Below, in pieces: positions 48,723 through 59,097 of a stretch of DNA of 64,000 nt (positions within the stretch are counted from its first letter, which is position 1; every line of letters begins with the position of its first letter). A program made the position numbers and the translations under genes. Under the pieces are notes generated by a model, which had not been told where the DNA came from, ran no database searches, and was given only the letters and a program-made list of their open reading frames with translations. The DNA comes from Bolinopsis microptera (lineage: Eukaryota; Ctenophora; Tentaculata; Lobata; Bolinopsidae): contig NC_087081.1 in the NCBI RefSeq assembly GCF_026151205.1, forward strand, positions 2,423,246-2,487,245, given 5' to 3'.

Positions 48723-50450
48723 CATGTTCAGCTCACCATTCTGTTTTGATAATTATCATTATGTTAAGATTTGTTGGTTGACTAATACTAATAATGTAAT
48801 AGGGTGTACAAAGATTTGTGCCGTTCCGAATTCTGTAACCATGTTAAAGCATTGTATTTCCCGTTCAAAAGATTTCATTTGATATGTAAGATTTCCACAG
48901 TTTTTGCGCATCACATTAATAGAAAATTACGAAATTGTTCAATTGAGTCATATTATACTGAATGGATATTTTAATTAAATAACACTCTTATAATATATGA
49001 TTTAATTCTATTTTACTTGGAAGCACGGCTATCAGCTTTGTTTGGAATCTTTCTATACTTTTAAGATCGTTCTTGTGATAACATGTGACACAGATTTCAC
49101 CCGATCTACTGAAGTGAGTTTCCAGCGCACAGAACTTTTACCTTTCGAAGTATTACCTGAAGACGCTGCGCACCTTGGAATCGTAATGTAAAGTCATCGT
49201 ACACTTTTAACATTCGATTTGAGAGAGCTGTGCACTTTCAGCACTATGTACTTTAAGTTCACTGAGATCTGCTAAGACATTACACCCGAGTAACACTGCG
49301 CAATGTGTAAAAGCGCTGTGTTAAGCAAAAGAGCGCTGTGTAAAGTGTAAAAGCGCTGTGCGCTGGGGAACACCACATTGGATCGCGCTCTCTCTCTGTG
49401 TCACAAGTTAGAACAGTGCTTGTGATACCATGTGTTGTTGAAGACGTATATATTTGTAAAATAGACCAATTCAGATTTTTTAACATATTCTATATATGAA
49501 ACTGTGTTCAACATATTATATATACGGTGCAACGATCTAATAATTTATATATAATTAAATATTGTTATGCCAATCATGCCATGTCATTTAACTGGTGGTA
49601 TTACTTTTGAAACATCTTACTTTCGTAGTCCACAATTGTCCATACGTACTCAAGAATCTGCTCGCCTTAATGAAATATCTTACACTGCAATTAATAATCA
49701 TGTGATTAACCAAGCCACCGTGCATGGTGCAGCACGAGAAGGTCGAGCTGTATGTGGGCCTCCTGTGCATAGCAAGTTTGTAAAAAGGACGAAAAATGGA
49801 TAATTTCTCGCTTAAAATGCCTGTAACTTCTAAAATATCAAATATTTTGAAATAATTTTTTCCCGATCCATGACTCAAAGTGCCGAAGGCACAAAAGAGT
49901 CAAGGACAAGGGGTAGCGAACGAGGTTCTTTTTGTATATGGTAGCTTGCGACCGTGCGTACCTGCCCTCGCCCCCAGTTATCGCCCACGTTTCTGCCTGC
50001 GCAAAGTTATTTTGCGCGATAATCTGAATTAAATTTAAACAATTGTTGGCGCGCGGTGCTGGACTGTCCAAGTACATTGTTAATTTCACCATGCACGCAT
50101 CCCGCTAGGGACTAATTGTATGATAGCATATTATTATTATTTTGAGTTAGTATTACTATTTTGTACAGATCCGTGTCAGGTTGCATAAACAATAAACATG
50201 GTTACATAGCAATATAACATGGTTACATAGAAATATAAATATACACGATTTTCAAATTCAATATGGAATTATATTAACTGGGCGGAGCTCGGCCTGTCAC
50301 TCCGCCATATCTGCATTCTTGTAAACAGTAAAGACTGGGGTCCCAAGGTGGTATGGAATATGATAAAATACGCCATCACGGATCGGGAAATTGAGTGGCC
50401 ATCCACATTCCACAAAAGAAAAGCGCCCGCATTTCTTGTTTACAGCATCG
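48723..50450. other. Intergenic, no gene supported
   Basis: Short tandem AAAGCGCTGTG units near 49310-49365. A 78-codon ATG frame at 49567-49803 has no recognisable feature. Confidence 0.45.
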
Positions 50451-50453
50451 TAA

Positions 50454-50624
50454 GGGGTCGTTCACATATTGCGTAATCATTTTTTTGGAACATTTTTACC
50501 CCCCCCCCCCCCCCCCCCCCGTAATCAGTTTTACACATAGCTATTGTGTCAAAATTACACTAGCGTAATCATTCGGAAACACCCCCCCCCCCCTCAGCTG
50601 ATTACGTAATATGCGAACGACCCC
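50454..50624. mobile_element. PIF/Harbinger-type MITE (171 bp), TAA target duplication
   Basis: TIRs GGGGTCGTTCACATATT and the complement of GGGGTCGTTCGCATATT continue to GCGTAATCA (24 of 26 match). TAA lies on both sides (50451-50453, 50625-50627). TIRs starting GGG with a TAA/TWA duplication point to PIF/Harbinger. A poly(C) run of about 23 and a second run are internal. Confidence 0.85.
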
Positions 50625-50627
50625 TAA

Positions 50628-52349
50628 GCTTGGTCAGACGCATCTTTTGGTACCAAAATTGTAATTTCGAAGGACAATATTTTCAGCGAAAATTGCTGCA
50701 CGGTAAAATTATTTTATTCACATTTCTAGACAACCTTTGGTACCAAATTTATTGCTACACGTTGTATACCTCTCGTGCACGCGAAGCGTGCACTCCGGCC
50801 GCCGGCCGGCGAGAGAGCCTTTTGCGGCCGGCCGGCCGCGCGCGCTTCGCGCGCGCTCAAAAGGGGTTACAGCGTGTGTCAACAAATTTATCAAAATCGG
50901 AGAAAAAAAATCCTGTGCCAACTCATAGCGCATTAAGTATACTGCCTCTAAGTCTAATGCTTGTTATCGAGTATAATAGACGCGACAGGTTTATTATACT
51001 TTTGCATTTCAACTGCGATAGTTTGTAGTTAAGTCTTTTTCATAAGTTGTATGACCCGCCGCGCACGAGTGCGCGGCTCCCCCTGTATCGTAGAAACTCT
51101 TACCTGAGGACCCCAGGCTATTATGTTCATTAACATAGCCTGGTGAGACTGAACCCTCTAATACGCGCAGGTCTCTCGGACGGGCGCGTTTTTGCGCGTG
51201 GAATGCTGAGCGCGCAAAATATATGTTTTGTAATGATAATCGCATATCGGTGGACCTTTTAAAAGCAGTATGTGACAGAGTGGCAACAAGCCGACAAGCG
51301 ACATGTTGTTGTTACTAGTGCGGTAGCGTTGTGATACTTTATGAAGTTTCTCATTTGTTTTGGTCAATTTGCAATTGCAATTGCAATCCCGAACTTTGAC
51401 GGATCAAAGGTTTCATGATGGTATAACTAGTATTACTATTACTGAATTGTTAATGATCACACGACAACTCGCCTAGCATTCCACACCAAAAACGCGACCA
51501 ATGTCATTCCACCATATTATATATCAATCGTGTTAAAGAACACAAAAGCCGGAGGTCTAAAGGTTAATACAATCAAGTGGAAAAAGGTGGTAGACATATC
51601 ATAGAATTTATGTCAACTTTCATATTTTAATCATTTTATTACATAATTTAATGATCATATTCTAATAATTTTATTACATAATTTAAAGAGAACGGTTAAT
51701 AATGGAGTCATTCGTAAACTATTGACAAATAGCTATTCACGAGAGTGCTCAGTTCACAGTTGTCAGTGCTATAGCCAGTACCATTACCAAATACACAAAT
51801 CACTCAGAATATTTTCAGCTTTAACTTACCCGGGGACCCCGGGCTTTGTGTTCTCAAACACAGTAGTTATATTAATATTAGATTTTAGTAAATATGCTTG
51901 ATTCATGACTGATACGTGTATGAAAACCTAAAACGGGGTCCCCAGGTACTCAATCGATTAGATATGTAAAAGATTCCGATACGAGGGATTATCATACCTC
52001 ATGCTAGCTATGCATTTTCGTATGATACAGAATGACATTAACTGCGGAGCACCGTACTGAGTTTCTACAACAAGGTCTACACTAAACTGAAACAGTAAAC
52101 ATGTGAAGATGATTGATCACTCAGTACTCGACCAACTGCACGTAGCATACTTTAACACGTACTACTTCAAGTAGTCCTTAGAGACTATTAAAAATCTAAA
52201 CCCAAATTAGAGTGTAGAACGTATGTTGAAAACCATTACCCGTACGACTACGACAAATTATGTACCAACATCCTTATTTGGTCATTATAAAGAGGTTCAT
52301 AAAAGGAAAACATATCCAAATAATTTTTTATCAATTAAGATAATTTTAC
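50628..52349. other. Intergenic repeats, no gene seen
   Basis: Two TTTGGTACCAAA palindromes (50646, 50738), a very GC-rich inverted stretch at 50775-50865, the second copy of the GC-rich dispersed repeat (51045-51092), a hairpin at 51112-51142, and an inverted pair TACCCGGGGACCCCG/CGGGGTCCCCAGGTA at 51831-51955. Confidence 0.55.
51045..51092. repeat. GC-rich dispersed repeat (copy 2)
   Basis: GTTGTATGACCCGCCGCGCA, CGAGTGCGCGGCTCCCCCTG: matches 16820-16865 with small indels. Confidence 0.75.
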
Positions 52350-53110
52350 GTTCATAAGGCTCAAAGAGTTTGTTGGCCTATTCTTGCTGCAAGGAGAGCT
52401 CTTCGCTCTAGAGGTAGGTCTTTATCAAACAAGGATTGTGGGACGAGCTTTTCAGTCAGGTCCATGTTTGCCTCTTCAGGACTGCCGTGGTGATGGCTGA
52501 TACTATGTCCACACTCTTGTACCTTTGAAGACTCTGTAACAAACGGGTGTCGGCGGAGGCTGTAGATTCAAGGAAAGGAGCGCTGAACCAAGCTCTCAAA
52601 TAAACGAAGACAACAAAGTGAGCCATCTTCTGCACGTTTCTCTTCTTCGTACAGTGAATTGGTATCTAGTGAAGAAAAGCCATCTTCATAATGTAGAATG
52701 TAGATGGACTTAGCCATCCATCTGGCATGGTGGTCAGCTCCAGGTCTTTGTATCTGGAAGACGTATCCTTTCTTCATATCTATGCTTTCTCTATGGATTA
52801 GTTTAGCAAGCTCTAGGAATTCCTTGTAATGTTCTGGGCTGGTTGTTGAGTTGACGGATGTGATTAATAAAGGATAGAATATCTCCTACGTCGTTCCTTT
52901 AGCGCGTAGGGATATCGGGAAGGACGATGTTCTGCAGATCGATTCCCAGGAGGTCTTCATGATCTTGAAGAGGGTTACTTCGAGTGATATTGTGTCACCG
53001 AACAGTTGCTTGGAGGCAGATCCTCTTACAAGCTCCGCCTCCAGGACGTGATGTCTGCAGGCCATCCAGAGGATCTGTCGATTGAGGACCTGCTGAAGAG
53101 AAGTACATGC
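52350..53110 (-). pseudogene. Decayed repeat-derived ORF with an HHARWMAK motif
   Basis: A 70-codon frame (52777-52568) contains RPGADHHARWMAKSIYIL. After one stop, coding-like sequence continues in frame, 'HPFVTESSKVQECGH' and then DLTEKLVPQSLFDKD and LPLERRALLAARIG, down to about 52370. I recall the motif from multicopy uncharacterised proteins of invertebrate genomes, probably mobile-element derived, but cannot name the family. Upstream (53110-53520) only scraps of coding character remain. Several stops and frame changes make it a pseudogene. Confidence 0.45.
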
Positions 53111-54249
53111 TCTTTTGTGAACTCCAGTATTGGATGATGTCGTATCAAATCCAACGGCTATTATTTTATCTGCTAGGTCCGGTCGTCGAGAATCTTCTTC
53201 ACTTTGTCTGCTTCGTCCTAGTCCTTTTAGACTGGAGAGTAACTAGTCGTACAGATTGCGAGTATCTTGTTCTCCTCCTCTTGTACTAGGACCATAGCCA
53301 GTCTGTTTACTTTACTAAACCCTCCGAGGTCTGTTTTCGTCAAAATTTATCTGTCTGACATCAGAGGTAAAGTCTCTTTTTATCTTTGCTGCTTACTCTG
53401 ATCGGACTGTGACAACGTTCAGTGGACTTTGAGAGGGAAAACTGCTTCATATCCCCGTGTCTCCACTGAGCAGTGAGATGCAGTGTCTCCTCAAACCGTC
53501 ACTGAGGGAAAGAAAATAAGCTACTACGTGTGAAAATGAGGAGAAAATGTTCAACTTCTATCATGAAATTACCAAATTAACAAATCTGATTCATTTCTAA
53601 TCAAAGATGAATATGCAAGGCGGCTTTTAGTTTTAACAACCAGGGTTTAAGCCAGGAAGGATAGTTTTATTTTAAAATAATGTATACCTGATTTTTAGAG
53701 ATACAACTGCAGCCAAGACTGATATCAAGACGATTGAACTCCGCAAATTTCTGGCCAGAAATAGATCATCTTTCATTATTGTAGATCACCTCCTGAAAAA
53801 TAGGTGTGCGTTTAGAAATCTATTTAGAATTTATAAGCTAAGTCTTATAATATTCCAGTTACGTGGGATGAGTTGCATGGGTACAAATTGTCGGAAAAGT
53901 GATTGATTACGTAATATAAAGTGGTTATGTAATATACAAACAAACATAAACACAAATTCATGGGATAAGTGCGTGGCTGTATTAATTGACGTTGAATGAT
54001 CCATGTTACGTGTCATATGGAATGTGGTATCTTGAAAATTCCCAACACGTTTGGGATGTAAAATAAACTGTGTCCTTAACAGTGAACATTCTTTTTAAAT
54101 TTTTGACGGAAATTACCAGTAAGTGAAGAAAAAATAAAACATTGTAACCCAAATATCAACTACCGTCTTCAACCGGCGAAGTTTTCTTTCTCTTAGTAGG
54201 GGTGAGCGATTGAAGGGGTGATAGAGGTGGTAGCGTAACTAAGTCTAAA
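53111..54249. other. Intergenic, no gene seen
   Basis: Possible further scraps of the decayed ORF to about 53520, then AT-rich sequence. Confidence 0.4.
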
Positions 54250-54257
54250 GGGTCGAT

Positions 54258-55916
54258 CAGGAGGTGACCGGGACATGATTTTAGGCCTGACCGGGACCGG
54301 GACCGGGACCGGGATACAAAATGTGACTTGACCGGGACCGGGACCGGGACTGAGATTATCAATTTACCGTGACCGGGACCAATAATTTCTGGGATTTCTA
54401 TCTTACCGGGACCGGGACCGGGACCAACAATCCAATTTTACCGGGATGACCGGGATGACCGGGACCAAAACTGGTATTCTCATATTGAAAGCTGCAACTT
54501 TCATTTACATTATAATTGAACAATTTGAATAAGTAATAACTAGAATATTAAATTAGAAAAAACTTTTAAAAAACCGTCAATATGGGGCATGGGCCTAATG
54601 TACTACACCAATAATGTTCATGTACTGATTACTCAAGTTCACCCTCATTCCTCATTCCTCAATCAATGATCCCTCAAATTATTCAACAGTTTCATTCTCC
54701 AATTCCAATTGACAATTGGGCGTAGCCCGAGTTGAAAACTTGATGTTAGTTTGCACTTATGAGTTATGTAACGATATTAGTTACCTAAACTTGTTTAGCA
54801 ATTTTAAACATTGTGTTATTTTGCTCAGAAGTTGTTTAAAGATGAAATTCACAATGAATGAAAGTAAAAACTTAAAATCACAGTGAATGAAATTATGTGA
54901 AAGATCCCGGTCAAAATCCCGGCAAATTTGAGTGATTGACCGGGACCGGGACCGGGACCGGGACCAAGAATCCTGAATTAACCGGGACGGGACCGGGACC
55001 GGGATCATAAATCAGCATTTGACCGGGACCGGGGGGGGGGGGGGGGGGGGGGGGGGTGATGCAACGTCAATTAATGTCAATTAATGTCAATTAATGTCAA
55101 TTAATGTCAATGTCAGTTTTGCAAAATTTTGGAATACTGACATTAATTGACACGATATTTTTCGACCAGAGATTATGTAGTTCTACCATATTTTTAGCAC
55201 TTTAGAACGTTTATATCATCAATTTATTCACTACTTTCACATATGGAAATGTGAAATGTGAAAAATTCAGATCATTAAACAATAAAACTAAAATAAAACG
55301 GTTTTCCGAAATTTAATTTTCTTAAATGGGCGTGGCCATCCAAGGGCGTGGTTCTCAACATCATCAGAACTTAAAACCCACATTAAACGAAATGCCTTCA
55401 TGACATTTATATTTGAATAACGAATCTTAAACAGCTAACATTACTCCTTCATGCTAAAAAAGCCGATTCTAGATATTTTACCTGTATAAGAAACCAATAA
55501 AATATGGGCGTGGCCGGTGGGGACCGAAGATGGAAGAGTTGGAAGCTAAATTTTTTTTGGTGGTCTTTGAACCTCAGGATCAACAGATAAGAACATAATC
55601 ATAATTATTCAAGGACATTTTGTTTTTTTTTTAACCGGTCTAACTTACATAGACGTGAATATCTATCGAATAATGATAATCTCAAATTTCAAGACAAATT
55701 AATGTCAATTAATGTCAATTAATGTCAATTAATGTCAATTAATGTCAATGTCAATTTGGGGTTTTTATGGAATACTGACATTAATTGACGTTGCATCACC
55801 CCCAGACCGGGACCGCGACCGGGATGAAAAATGTGACTTGACCCGGTTGACCGGGACCGGGACCGGGATAGCTCAAAATTGCCAATCCCGGTACCGGGAT
55901 TCCCGGTCACCTCCTG
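54258..55916. mobile_element. hAT element (1659 bp) with GACCGGGA arrays, 8-bp TSD, nested insertion
   Basis: GGGTCGAT flanks both ends (54250-54257, 55917-55924). TIR is CAGGAGGTGACCGGGA on both sides. Subterminal regions are long arrays of GACCGGGACCGGGA. The element at 55031-55803 is nested in the right array; without it the host is about 890 bp. No transposase frame is present. Confidence 0.9.
55031..55803. mobile_element. Second poly(G)/poly(C)-capped foldback element (about 773 bp)
   Basis: Starts with 26 G and ends with 5 C. Behind the caps TGATGCAACGTCAATTAATG is perfectly inverted at the two ends. Each end has a self-complementary block (55057-55152; about 55690-55798) with TGTCAATTAA tandem copies and GGAATACTGACATTAATTGA; the blocks are direct copies of each other, the same plan as 35330-36423 with unrelated sequence. 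The target duplication cannot be read because the site lies in a GACCGGGA array. Confidence 0.75.
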
Positions 55917-56008
55917 GGGTCGATCACTTTACCGTCTGTACGCGACAATTCACGTAACGTACTTAAATAATAGTTATTGACACGGTATTGTGTCGAATGA
56001 TTTAGGGA

Positions 56009-56200
56009 CAGTTCACATATTACGTAATTAGGTTATCACTATTGGCCAATTCTTACACCTCCCCACCCCCACTACGTTATCAATTTTACAGATAGTATAG
56101 CTATTGTTATGTGTCATAATAACACTAGCGTAATCTAAATCATTTGATGATTTGAAACCCCCGCCCTGCCCCATCGGCTGATCGGCACGCCCGAGAGCGC
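56009..56200. mobile_element. Diverged relative of the 50454 Harbinger MITE, spanning a duplication breakpoint
   Basis: AGTTCACATATTACGTAAT at the left, then ATAGCTATTGT and ACACTAGCGTAATC in the same order as in 50454-50624, then C-rich sequence and CGGCTGAT. The 3.06-kb duplication starts inside it at 56128. Confidence 0.6.
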
Positions 56201-57532
56201 GGTAAAATATAGAAATATATGCTGAAGTGAGTGTGGTTTATATAAAACTTTCGGATACATTTTATGAATGAATTTGTGCGTGACTATAAAATTATGGCAT
56301 GACTAGAGCCGCGCACACGTGCCAGCTACCACACATTTGAAACTTATTCTTACAATAACACTAATTACAGTGGAATGTGTAATGTCAAATGGGAGCGGTG
56401 TGAACAGAGCTGAGTGTAGCCGTGTGTACGGAGGAGCTGTATTAAGTGTCATCTAAGAAGATAATATGCCATTATTCCGTTTTATTAATATTACAGTATT
56501 TGGCGACTGGCTGGCCGATGGTGCTGTGTATCTTTTGGAAGGACAATACAAGGTCAGCAATATAAAGTATATCCCCGGGTCAAAATCGGAAAAAATTAGA
56601 ATATTTATATTCTTCGTTAAGATTTACATGATGAACTATATTTTTCGCTTAGATTCGCAAGATAAGCCTGTTTTAGGACTAGTACATGGATTTACATCCA
56701 AATTGGTCAAAAATTGGCTGAGTTATGAGCTTTAAAAAATATGCCCACATTTGGGCATACGATTTTGCCCAAATTTGCTTTTGCCTAAATTCGATCAAAC
56801 TTCAATATTTTTTAATGAGACTAACTCTATGTGAAAGATATACCTCAGTGTTTGTTGAATATAGTGATTACTAAGTAAAAAGACCTCTATGAAAAAAATT
56901 GGGAAAATTGCACATAATATTATCTCGGTTCGGAATACTAGCCAAAATTATGACTTTATTAAAATTGAAATAACTCTATCAGTTTTCAATATTTTTGCAA
57001 GAACTTTTTGGAATCGATTAAGAATTGCATTTCAAGCTTATTGTGCCGGCAAAAATTGTTGATGTAGGCCTCCAAGGAGATATCCGGGTCAAAATCGGAA
57101 AAAATCCTATATTTTAATATACTTTAATATGGTTGCCCCCCCCCCCCCCCCCCCCCCAATGTTTGAGTGACACACTAACTATGCAGTTTTACCTGTTTAG
57201 AGGGGTTTTCAAAGAAAGTTTTAGTTCCCAAAGTCCGTCTCAAATACCAAAAGCAAAACTACCAGTACCATTAGCTTTAAACCTGGGATATCACTAATTT
57301 TACAAATAATAACATAATATCGAGTATGGAGGCCGGAGGGGTTAGAGGATGGTATTAAACTAAAAGTATAACAGCTAGGCTGTAATAATATCCAAGATTG
57401 TCAGAAAATATCGTCTAATCAAGCCAGAAAAGTTTGGTAACTTATCGACTATCGAGTAATCGCACGTACGACAGGTTTCTCGTTTATCTCACCAAAAACT
57501 TCAGCAGCTTTTTTTCTCATCGTCAGATTCAC

Positions 57533-57610
57533 TTATTCCATACGTAATGACCCTCCTGCTTCTATATCGTCCTCTTCAGCTTCTGTCTTTACTGCTCTCT
57601 CCGCGGCCAT
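57533..57610 (-). other. Candidate terminal exon on the minus strand
   Basis: A pyrimidine-rich acceptor (TTTACAG) precedes 25 codons, starting MAAERAVKTEAEEDDIEAGG, and TAA. It is in phase with a candidate exon ending at 57858 (FFLSTVTGPLK, donor GTAAAATA). See the finding on exon disruption. The same exon recurs in unit 2. Confidence 0.25.
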
Positions 57611-57900
57611 CTGTAAATGGGGGGTTGTAAAAAGATAAAAAATGTAGTATACAGTTTTCAGCCAATCAGAAGACAGAATGAATCAAACGGTTTTTCTTTC
57701 CAAACTGATCGCTTGTTCAGGTTAGACGATACGAAATTTCAGTGGCCTTTTACTCCCAAGTTATAGACATATTTCATTAAAAACACTGTTTGTGGCTCTC
57801 GCAAGCTGATCTGTAAATTTTATAGCAAACTTAATATTGTGATAGTGAATATTTTACCTTGAGCGGGCCCGTCACAGTTGACAAAAAGAAGTATCTCGAC

Positions 57901-59097
57901 CGGTGACCGACAACTAGGAACCTCTCATTTCGGCCTCCCACAGGTATCACATCACATGGCCCAATCAGTGACGTATCATTTGTGATGTGATCCATATTAT
58001 AACCATCCTAACAGCCGGACAACCAAGAACCTGGGTAGGGTTTACATGTCAGTTCAGTAAGTAGCTGTGTATTATGAAGTATATTAAGAAGTGTTTGAGC
58101 TCTCGGTATGTGTTCACATTACGGACGTGAGCCGGGTCCGAACGATGTGAGCCGGGTCCGAAAGGGGCTGGTTCTCGTATCCAAGGATGTGAGCCGAGCA
58201 TGCAATGGGAGTGATACGAGACATAAAATCACAAGTGCGGGAGTTGATCAGCTGTTAATATACAACCGCACTTCTGGTATATATACTGAAACGTGAACAT
58301 GAAGAGTATCGGTTTCAATTCAACATGCCTGCTTTCTCCAAATTCATCGAAGGACAGAGAGGATCTCAACAGCTGGTGGACACGGACGGTTACATCTACT
58401 CCAGAAAGAAGGCTAAAGATACAGCCATCCACTCTGCTTGGCGATGCCGGAAGCACAACCCTCCTACCAAGTGTCCCAATCATGCCTACCTCAACCTGTC
58501 AGATAACGCTTTATCCCTTGGCTCCAAACTCCACAACCACCCTGCTGACAACATTGCACCACAGAAGCGTGAAGTCCTCTCCTCACTGAAGCGGAAAGCT
58601 GCTGAACAGCCCTTGTCGGTGACCCAGAACCTCCTCTCTGAAGTCCTAGCAGATTCAACTGATTCGATCGACTGGGTGTTGGAAAAAACCCCTTCTAAGA
58701 AAAGGATTAGAAGGAAAACTTCCAATGACCAGTTGTTCCAGATCTGTTACAAATACTCTGATTGCTCTAGCAAGGTTGACTATCTGTTTGAGATTGCCAA
58801 ATACTTTGGCCATGAGATTGATATTGAGTAATGTATTCTGTATGTAATTATTATGTTGGGTTTGAACTATCATTATCTTGAAAAAAATCTTTGTCTTAAT
58901 TAATGAGTGCAGAAATATATACAGCACAGCTGTGAAATCGGTGGACACCTGAAAGTTTAAAGTATCTCCAGAGGTTCCTAGTTGTCGGGGATATGTCATG
59001 ATTGGTTCCTAGTTGTCGGAACTGATTGGATTTCCCAAGCTTGCATGTTAATTAGTTAACTAGGTAAAATTGAAAGGTTCCTAGTTGTCCGTCAGCC
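57901..59097 (+). mobile_element. FLYWCH-carrying TIR element (1197 bp), 8-bp TSD, copy 1
   Basis: ATCTCGAC flanks both ends (57893-57900, 59098-59105). The 22-bp TIRs match at 19 positions; their inner part is GACAACTAGGAACC. Two further GGTTCCTAGTTGTCGG copies lie inside the right end (58972, 59004), and a degenerate GACAACCAAGAACC lies near 58018. The only ORF is the FLYWCH protein at 58325. TSD length and FLYWCH domain would fit a MULE-type element, but the TIRs are short and no transposase core is present. Confidence 0.8.
58325..58831 (+). CDS. FLYWCH zinc-finger protein (168 aa), copy 1
   Basis: Single-exon frame inside the TIR element, ATG at 58325, with GGTATATATACTG (TATA-like) about 45 bp upstream. 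Residues 4-75 form a FLYWCH zinc finger: the N-terminal Phe, QQLVDTDGYIYSRKK, WRC (Trp39, Cys41), Cys50, and HNH (His70, His72), spaced as in the C2H2-like FLYWCH fold. A Lys-rich linker (KKRIRRK, a possible nuclear signal) and a helical acidic tail ending HEIDIE follow. FLYWCH domains bind DNA and occur at the N-terminus of MULE transposases and in host regulators. Here the transposase is absent and the ORF ends cleanly, so it may bind the element's own ends. It is identical in the second duplicated unit. Confidence 0.8.
   Translation: MPAFSKFIEGQRGSQQLVDTDGYIYSRKKAKDTAIHSAWRCRKHNPPTKCPNHAYLNLSDNALSLGSKLHNHPADNIAPQKREVLSSLKRKAAEQPLSVTQNLLSEVLADSTDSIDWVLEKTPSKKRIRRKTSNDQLFQICYKYSDCSSKVDYLFEIAKYFGHEIDIE

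Noticed and set aside
56466-56735. 89-codon frame present in both duplicated units
   Set aside because: Identity of the copies comes from the recent duplication, so it is no evidence of selection. Composition is AT-driven and no motif is recognisable.
57136-57157. Poly(C) run as the end of a third poly(G)/poly(C)-capped element
   Set aside because: No matching poly(G) cap or self-complementary block is found within the duplicated unit.
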